From Anthopleura xanthogrammica (taxonomy: Eukaryota > Cnidaria > Anthozoa > Actiniaria > Actiniidae), in contig OZ025213.1 of assembly GCA_964019055.1 (NCBI GenBank), forward strand, positions 4,813,292 to 4,877,291: a DNA stretch of 64,000 bases, given 5' to 3'. Made by a program: the position numbers and the translations under genes. The notes under the pieces are model-generated. The model searched no databases, was not told where the DNA came from, and worked only from the letters and a program-made list of their open reading frames with translations. Numbering within the stretch: the first letter of the stretch is position 1; each line of letters begins with the position of its first letter. Below are positions 56,946-64,000 of this stretch, one piece after another.

Positions 56946-59900
56946 ATGAATTTAAGACTATCTTTATGGTCTTTGGTTATTTTTACTAGTTTAATTGGAA
57001 CATTGGTGGTATCTGATGTCGAAGAAAATGCCGAAGAGTTAGGACCGTTCGACCGCGAAGACGGAAAGGGTTTGAGTAATATTTGGGCAGTTGAACTCGA
57101 TTCTGATGATGATTCTGAAGTGGACAAAATCGCTCGTAGTTATGGGTTCAAGAATATTGGTAGAATAGGATCTTTACCAGGACATTATGAATTTGTTCGC
57201 GAGGAGAAAGGCAAACGAAGCAAGAGGTCTACGATGACGCTAACGAAACGGCTGATCGCGCACCCAAGAGTCAAATGGGCTCAACAACAACGAATTCTCG
57301 AAAGAGTGAAACGAGACTTTTTCGATGCGAGAAAAGTGAGCGAAGAAGAACGAGACAAGAGATATTTCAACGATCCTTCCTTCCCTCAGCAGTGGTATCT
57401 TAAAAATCACGGTCAATTTGGTATTCCAAAGGGTAACGACATCGGTGTACTACCTGTTTGGAAAAGAGGATACACAGGGAAGGGGGTTGTTGTTAGTATC
57501 TTAGACGATGGTCTAGATCATACTCACCCGGATTTAAAACGAAACTACGACCCTAAAGCCAGTACCGATCTCAACAGCAAAGAAAAGGATGACCATGACC
57601 CTTTCCCAAGAGATTCAGACCCATACAACGCTCATGGAACGAAATGTGGTGGCGAAGTTGGTGCACAAGCGGATAACGATATATGTGGTGTCGGAGTCGC
57701 GCCGAATGTGAGTCTTGGAGGAGTAAGAATGCTCGATGGTACGGCTACAGACTCACTTGAATCTCATGCCCTCAGCTTCAAACCTCAATACGTAGATATC
57801 TACAGTAACTGCTGGGGCCCTAAAGATGACGGGAAAACGTTTGGAAGACCAGGACCACTTGGTCAAAAAGCATTGAAAGATGGAGCGATGAAAGGCCGAG
57901 GAGGTAGGGCATTGGTTTGTTTATATAATGTTTAACTTCAATCTTTAAAATTATTACGAGTATGAGTTTAAGGCGAAAAAAATAGGTCTGTTTTGAGTAT
58001 AAATTCTTAAAATATTATCAGTATTTCGATCTTGGTGGCCTCCTAATACTAGAGATTGTTTGCCTATAATATCAGTGACGAAGGTCTCTTTTGCAAAAAT
58101 ATACAAATTTGCGGTCATTCATAATTCAACAGCAGTGGAATTCCATCGAATCAAATCTAATTTTTCACTGACTTATCGATCTTGTATTGATCTATTTTTG
58201 TCATCCCTAACCTAAAATTTTTCCTTTGGTTTCAATTTTTGAAAAATTGTAATTCATTGACAGAAGAATTCGAAATATTTCATACAAGGAAAAATTTCTT
58301 GGAGAAAAAATTTGAAACTTTATGGTAATTTTTCTAACTTCCCTACGTGGGTGTCAGAGAGGAAAAATCTTTAAAGGCCTTTATTATGCCCGAAAACATT
58401 TTTTTAGTATGTGCAACTAATATCCCTTTAAACTCCAGCTGATTTTTATTTGCATAAGTTCCGTTTTTCGACAACAAACGCAGAAGATTTTGTTTTTATT
58501 CGATTTTATATTTTTTCCATCTCCGGTATAGGAAACAACTAATGAAATTATTTCTATTGTTTCTCATTATTATTGAATATTTTTGGTTCCCTAAGCGTAT
58601 GTTATTCCAGTTTTGAATCATTTTGAAAAAGAAAAATAGTTTTTGCGTTTGGTTTGAGGCGAAAATACTTCCAAGCTGCTTTCAAATGGCTTTTTGTCAG
58701 CACTTTGTTGGGTTGTGTCTGAAATGAGAAAATAAAGCGAAAAATAAATATAGGATTTTTTCGTATTAAATTCTTGTCTATTTTTCTTTGAGTAATTGAT
58801 ATATCTGATTCATGTCCATTCTATTCAATTTTTAGAATTAAAAAAAATATTTTTTTTACAATAACTATTTATTTTCATAAGCTTTCTGTTTTTTTTCGAA
58901 GGCAATGTGACCAAAACAAACTTAAGGACTTACTTAGTTTTTGCTAAAATAACAGAAATGTTAGAGAAGATTATGTTTGCTAATAAGAATGTTGTATGAA
59001 AATAAAAGCAAAATGTAAAAATGCCTTTTTCAGAAACAAGATATTTCAAGAAAATTTCTCACTTTAATTGAAAAAGTAAATTAGTGTTTTTGAAAGCATT
59101 ATCACCTCAGCACTTTGGGAAAATTCTGGCAAAGAAGTAATAATTCAATTTATTTTATTTAGAGTACGTATTTACATTGTTGACTCCACGAAAAGCATTG
59201 TAAATATTTATTTTCTAAAAAAGCCTACTTAAATGTACTTTTGAGATTTTTTTGTTATCTACTAAAACTATTTGGTTAGATATATTGACCTGTTTTAATC
59301 TTGCATATCTTTTAGGCAAAGGATCGATCTTCGTCTGGGCCACAGGAAATGGGGGTCTTGTAGATGACGACTGTAACTGTGATGGCTACACTTCAAGCAT
59401 CTATACCATCTCAGTAGGTGCTGTCAGCTCCTATGGCTTGTCCACATACTATGATGAGCAGTGTTCATCTACCATGTGTGTGACTTTCACTGGAGACAGC
59501 CATCGAGGGGGTGAAGAAGAATTTGTTCTTGTGACAACAGACCTCCACCACAAGTGCACTAATAAATTCCGTGGCACATCCTCAGCAGCTCCCCTTGCTT
59601 CTGGTATATTTGCATTGGTACTTGAGGCCAATCCCAACCTCACCTGGCGAGATCTCCAGCACATTGTAGTTCAAACAGCACAGGTAACAAGCCCTAAGGA
59701 TGAAGGATGGAGACGAAATGGTGCAAATGTTCTCTTCAATCATAAATTTGGATTTGGCCGGTTAAATGCGTCAACGCTCATCAATGCAGCAATAGGATGG
59801 AAGCATGTTGCAAACCAACACGTATGCAATGTGAACGGCATCAAAGGTGCAAATAAACAATTTGAAAGGAATGGAAAGATAGTTGTACGAATCTGGACAG

Positions 59901-60532
59901 ATGGATGCAAGGGGAAAAACAATGAGGTAAAGAAACTGGAACATGTTCAAGCAACTGTCTCTCTAGCACACCAGCACAGAGGAGCCTTAAGCATCAGCAT
60001 TCGTTCACCAATGGGAACAGACAGCATGTTACTCTCTACCCGTCGTTACGATAGCTCCTCAAATGGGCTGGATAGATGGACCTTCATGACCGTGCACTTC
60101 TGGGGTGAGAACCCTGCAGGCTGGTGGGAAATAACATTCACAGACAATTCTGACTCCATGAGTAAGAAGAGGGAAACCTTTGACATGGAAGAGGAAGAAA
60201 AACATGAAATAGATTCTCGGCGTAGAAAGAAGGCACATCGAAATGAAATCCCCTTCCCATTTGGTGCAGGTTATGAAGACGAAAAACCAAGGCAGTTCAA
60301 ACGGTCTGAAGCAGAGGAATTAGCCAATAATTATGATAAATTCCATGATGAAATTAGACATGGACGATTTGGTGGTGACTACATGAGGGATCAAATTGCT
60401 TCACAAGATGAGGCTCAACAACTTGAGGATGTCCTACAGGATGAAGATAGCTTAGGAATGTATGATCAAAAGAGCAAAATAACTGGCTATCTAAAGGCAC
60501 TTTCCTTGACTCTATATGGAACGGACAAATAG
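56946..60532 (+). CDS. Kexin-like prohormone convertase (PC1/3-PC2 type)
   Basis: Exons 56946-57903 and 59316-60532 (958+1217 nt, phase 1 intron) give 724 residues. Signal peptide MNLRLSLWSLVIFTSLIGTL; propeptide to the autocleavage site ERVKRD (~122). Subtilisin domain: Asp187 (SILDDGLDH), His230 (NAHGTKC), oxyanion Asn331 (WATGNGG) and Ser408 (GTSSAAPLASG) are all present, so an active Ca2+-dependent serine protease cleaving at dibasic sites in secretory granules is expected. Asn at the oxyanion position argues against PC2, which has Asp. The P domain follows (EHVQATVSL, SPMGTDSMLL, WTFMTVHFWGENP), but the usual RGD is RGA. A charged insert of ~105 residues (about 60160-60475, with EEEEK and RRRKK) separates the last P-domain strand ITGYLKALSLTLYG from the rest. 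The protein ends right after this strand with no membrane anchor or Cys-rich region. Paralogue assignment within PCSK is open. Confidence 0.93.
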
Positions 60533-63500
60533 ATACAACTGAAGAATTTAAGAATAACATACATTAAGTTATTTCCCAGGTAATGCCACACTAAATTATT
60601 GCTATTATTTTGTTACAAATATATATTTTGTTAGGGTGTATAAATATTATTATACTGGTGCTAATGTTGGTGAATTCTATGATAAGTAGAAATAATTGGG
60701 TTTGAATTCTGTTATTCAGGGCTAGCCTCAATTTTATGTAGAAATATTCATGTGTTCCAGTGAAGGTCTGTGGAATTTCAAAGTTCTCGTATTGTTGAAG
60801 TTTTGCAATCTTTGCTTTATCTTTGGGAATATCTTGATGCTGAAAATTTGAGGCTAACCCCAAGTAACAAGGAATACTGCATGTAGCATGCCTTGAACTC
60901 ATAAACAGGTTTATTGGAACTCTAGCAAGTCTTTAAAAGTGTTTGTGTCAGTTCACCTGGATGCACAATCAGATTTTTTCAAGGGTATCTTATGACGTAT
61001 TTTAAACACTAGAAATTTGGAAAGGAATTATGTAGCCTTTATTCAGACCCCCATTTCTCCCTAGGGGGGAGGGGAAAGGAACATCTGCACACTGGCTACA
61101 AAACTTGATCCAGTCAATCTGTATGGCTAGACTTCAATCACACCTTAAATTTTAGCCCCTAATTAGGAGTGTTCATTTTTAAACAGCTTCTTATAATAAT
61201 TATTTAAAATAGAAAAGTTTCAAATGTTTGAAACATTGTCCTGTAACCCAGTTAACGTCAAAGTGTTCACTCATTGGCTACGATAAGGTGCTAGCAATGG
61301 ATCTAAGAGTATTATGTTGCACTGAGTTGTTTTGGCATGTACTCAACTCCTGTATTCTTAAAAACTGCTTCTCTCGTCACCTCATTTTTGAAACCCAAAG
61401 TCTTACATTACTTTGCACATTGCAGATGCTAAAAACTAAAACTAAACTTGCTTACTAAAGAAAAACAAGATCTATCATGTTAATGGTTTATTAAGCATCT
61501 TTAATTTTAACAATGCTAAGTAAACCACAAGCCACAGATTATTTTTTATCGGCAATAACAAAATTCTAATGTACAACAATATCACAGGGTCAAAATACGA
61601 AAAACTAGAATGATATTTAAAATTACCACAAATATTCGATGCAAAATTACTTAGTTTTCAAAGAAGAATCAATATTGAAGAAGCCTCATGATTGAAATCC
61701 TAGACAATTAGAATATATTACGACAAGAGTTCAAATTTTGGGTGAATTATAGAATAATATTCATCAAGAAATACAGCTTGGAGGGGACTAATGTTTTAGC
61801 GATAAAATTTTACTTTCAGGGGTATGTATTGTTTTAATTATGTACAGGAAAGATGTGAATAATTGTATTAAAAGAAATTAAAAAGTCTAAATTATGACTT
61901 TTCACGGTGCTATCTTGCTTGGTCCAAAGACTCTGAAACGATTTTTGCTTTGTCTTACAGTTCGAGTCTTTGTCCAGGATGGCTGTATCGTGAGAAAATA
62001 TATTTGCGATGTTCTTGTCCAGTGCTTTTTCAGAATACACTGAAATAATTTTGTTTATTGTTCGTGCGTTTGTCACTAATACAAGATTTCAAAATTTCTA
62101 GATCGAAACCGAAATTGTAATGTAGATAAACTTCTTTTTTCGTGTCTTGAGGAAAAGCATAAAACAAGTTCATCATAAAATTTTAATTCATTAGGTCTAT
62201 CGATGTAGAAAAGGGTTGGTCACACATTAGATATAATTCAAATACGATGAAATTCATGACGATTGCACATGCAAGATTTGTGCAGTTTGTAATATGGCAA
62301 ATATTGGGTTCTGGGAAGGTTTCGTTAGAGAAAGCAAAATGCAGCTCTTAAATGCTTTTCGTAATGATGTAATGTGTTGGATGGTGGTGGCTCTTGATTG
62401 GTCTATAACTCACGAAAGCCATTTTAAAGTCACTGCCAGTAAGACCGCCAGGAATAACATAGAATGGAGTATTATTGAATGTGAAATTACTTGAATGTGA
62501 CAGAAATATGTCGAAAGAAATTTTATTTTTTAATTTATGAGCCATGTCATGTTGTAAAAGTAATTGTGAATTATACGCTCTGAAGGATAATAAAGTCAAG
62601 GGAATAAAAATATCTTGTCCGACTAGTTAATTACTTCTATTAGCGACTAGTTAAATTACTTCTATTGCTTCAACTACGACTGCGGTTTTCCAGCTTGTGT
62701 GGTGGTGGTTGTTTATGTTTCGTGCAACAGACCCAAGGTGAACGCGTTCCGCAGTTACAAACCAGAGGAAGAACGTTGCTAAATGCACCAGCAAGGTGCG
62801 CGAGTCCGCATCTGGGAAGTGCATATGCTCTCGCAATAGACCCCTTTCACGTGACGTCAGAGCAGCTCAATTTGGAGGGCAAAACAAAATAATTTTAATC
62901 TCCTGAGAATTGGAACCTCTTGTTTTGCCCTCCAAATTGAGCTGCATTCCGACGTGCTGCAAGGGGTCTATAGAATTCTATTCTCATCTGGAAAAACACA
63001 AGCTACACGTTTTAAGCAGCTAGAGCAAAATTTTACTACCAGATAAATAAGGAAAGCCCATAGAGCTACTGTCTTCAAAGCAAGACATGAAACTACTACC
63101 AAACAAAATAATTCAAGCTCTACGTTAATCTTTGAAGTAGAACCACGACAGAACTGATTTGAAGCAAGCAAACACGCGTAAAACAAGACGAAGTATGCAT
63201 GCCTAAAGACGGCAATAAATAGAAATAAAATTAGAGTAACACAGACCTGACCAATTAGCCAAACACTGTACTACTATACTTGCCCATATGAAGTTTCCTC
63301 TATTCAAAATTGTTGCGTAGCCTTAGGTTAGACTTGAGAGCGAAGGAGACACGTCCTCTCCGTATGAAGGTTGGAAGTGAAGTGATATATAGGATATATA
63401 TGCTAATGACTTCTCATATATTCGCCACAGTGAAACCGCTGAGAATAGCTTAGTTTCCTTCATATGTAAAGTGGACAGGTGACTAAAGATAAGTTAACGT

Positions 63501-64000
63501 TTTCTTATTCCGTCATATTTCATCAATAAAATGATTCTAATTCAACTAACTCAATTCAACTAACTTTAATTTAGAATTTAATAAAATGTCTTAACTCCTT
63601 CACCTGTCTGTCTGTCTGTCCCATACCTTAATCACCCGAACATTCATAAATCATGCGCACCCAATATACCTACTTAACAGAGGTCATTCTCTGATGATCG
63701 ACCAGTAGTTTCATCAACAGACGTACGGCAGACATTTCTATTAACTACAGTATCACCACCATTCCATACTAAGAATCCATCGTAAAAACATAAAACAACA
63801 GCACTGACTATTTTCTTCAGTATTTCATTCAGTCAAAAAGTTCAATACGAAAAAAGTAATTTAAAACTTAATGATGCAACTGGCATGGTTCAGTTTAACT
63901 GTCCGAGAAGGGACCCAAGATAGTGTCAGTCCAGTTCAGAACAATTAATAATTTATAAATACATATTAATAACTGAATATCTTGAATAAGTGTATAAAAC
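60533..64000. other. Gene-free right end
   Basis: Convertase 3' UTR, then AT-rich DNA with MITE A copy 3 and a short (CTGT)n run near 63606. Small ORFs here have no splice or family support. Confidence 0.6.
62835..62973. mobile_element. MITE family A, copy 3 (full hairpin)
   Basis: ATAGACCCCTTTCACGTGAC ... AGCTCAATTTGGAGGGCAAA and its inverted partner TTTGCCCTCCAAATTGAGCT ... ACGTGCTGCAAGGGGTCTAT. It is the cleanest of the three copies; 139 bp, with an internal AATCTCCTGAGAATTGGAAC. Confidence 0.85.

Noticed and set aside
56946..60532. Assignment of the convertase to PC2
   Set aside because: PC2 has Asp at the oxyanion position; here it is Asn331. P-domain similarity to PC2 remains, so no paralogue name is given.
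62294..62494. Plus-strand ORF MANIGFWEGFVRESK
   Set aside because: Short, no family match, no splice context.

Overview
The window is nuclear DNA of an invertebrate animal, most likely an anthozoan cnidarian (sea anemone or coral relative). The evidence is AT-rich DNA, short spliced exons with GT/AG introns, intact metazoan families (Tec-type PH-Btk-SH3-SH2-kinase layout, FGF, USP35/38, prohormone convertase, CUB proteins) and dense small repeats (hairpin MITEs, tRNA-derived SINEs, long microsatellites). The organism call is an inference; nothing in the sequence names a species. Gene models were built by hand from reading frame, splice sites and intron phase. Six of them close to an exact multiple of three; gene A lacks only its first exon.

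Layout. 1-1.6 kb: the 3' end of a non-LTR retrotransposon with TAA-type tails. 4.6-36 kb: five genes on the minus strand. These are (A) a one-CUB, single-pass membrane protein with PPxY motifs; (B) a secreted protein of four tandem ~120-residue repeats of a domain I cannot name; (C) a two-CUB, single-pass membrane protein with PPxY motifs, a paralogue of A; (D) a 21-exon, 1251-residue Tec-like protein; and (E) a weaker candidate for a small two-exon secreted protein. 38-60.5 kb: three plus-strand genes, an FGF ligand (3 exons, 212 aa), USP38/USP35 deubiquitinase (7 exons, 1044 aa) and a kexin/PC-type prohormone convertase (2 exons, 724 aa). 60.5-64 kb holds no gene that I can see.

The most interesting locus is D (21634-32961). 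It has the full Tec-kinase order PH, Btk zinc motif, SH3, SH2, kinase fold. The kinase has lost the Gly-rich loop, the beta-3 Lys, the alpha-C Glu, the HRD Asp and the DFG Asp, and it is spliced in frame to one large exon coding for ~620 residues of coiled coil and Ser/acid-rich tail. I know of no named family with this layout, so it looks like a Tec-derived pseudokinase scaffold.

Several genes fit cell-surface signalling: an FGF ligand, a convertase that would mature secreted precursors, CUB receptors with motifs for NEDD4-type WW domains, and a phosphotyrosine/lipid-binding scaffold. There is no sign that they act as one unit; this is an ordinary eukaryotic neighbourhood, not an operon.
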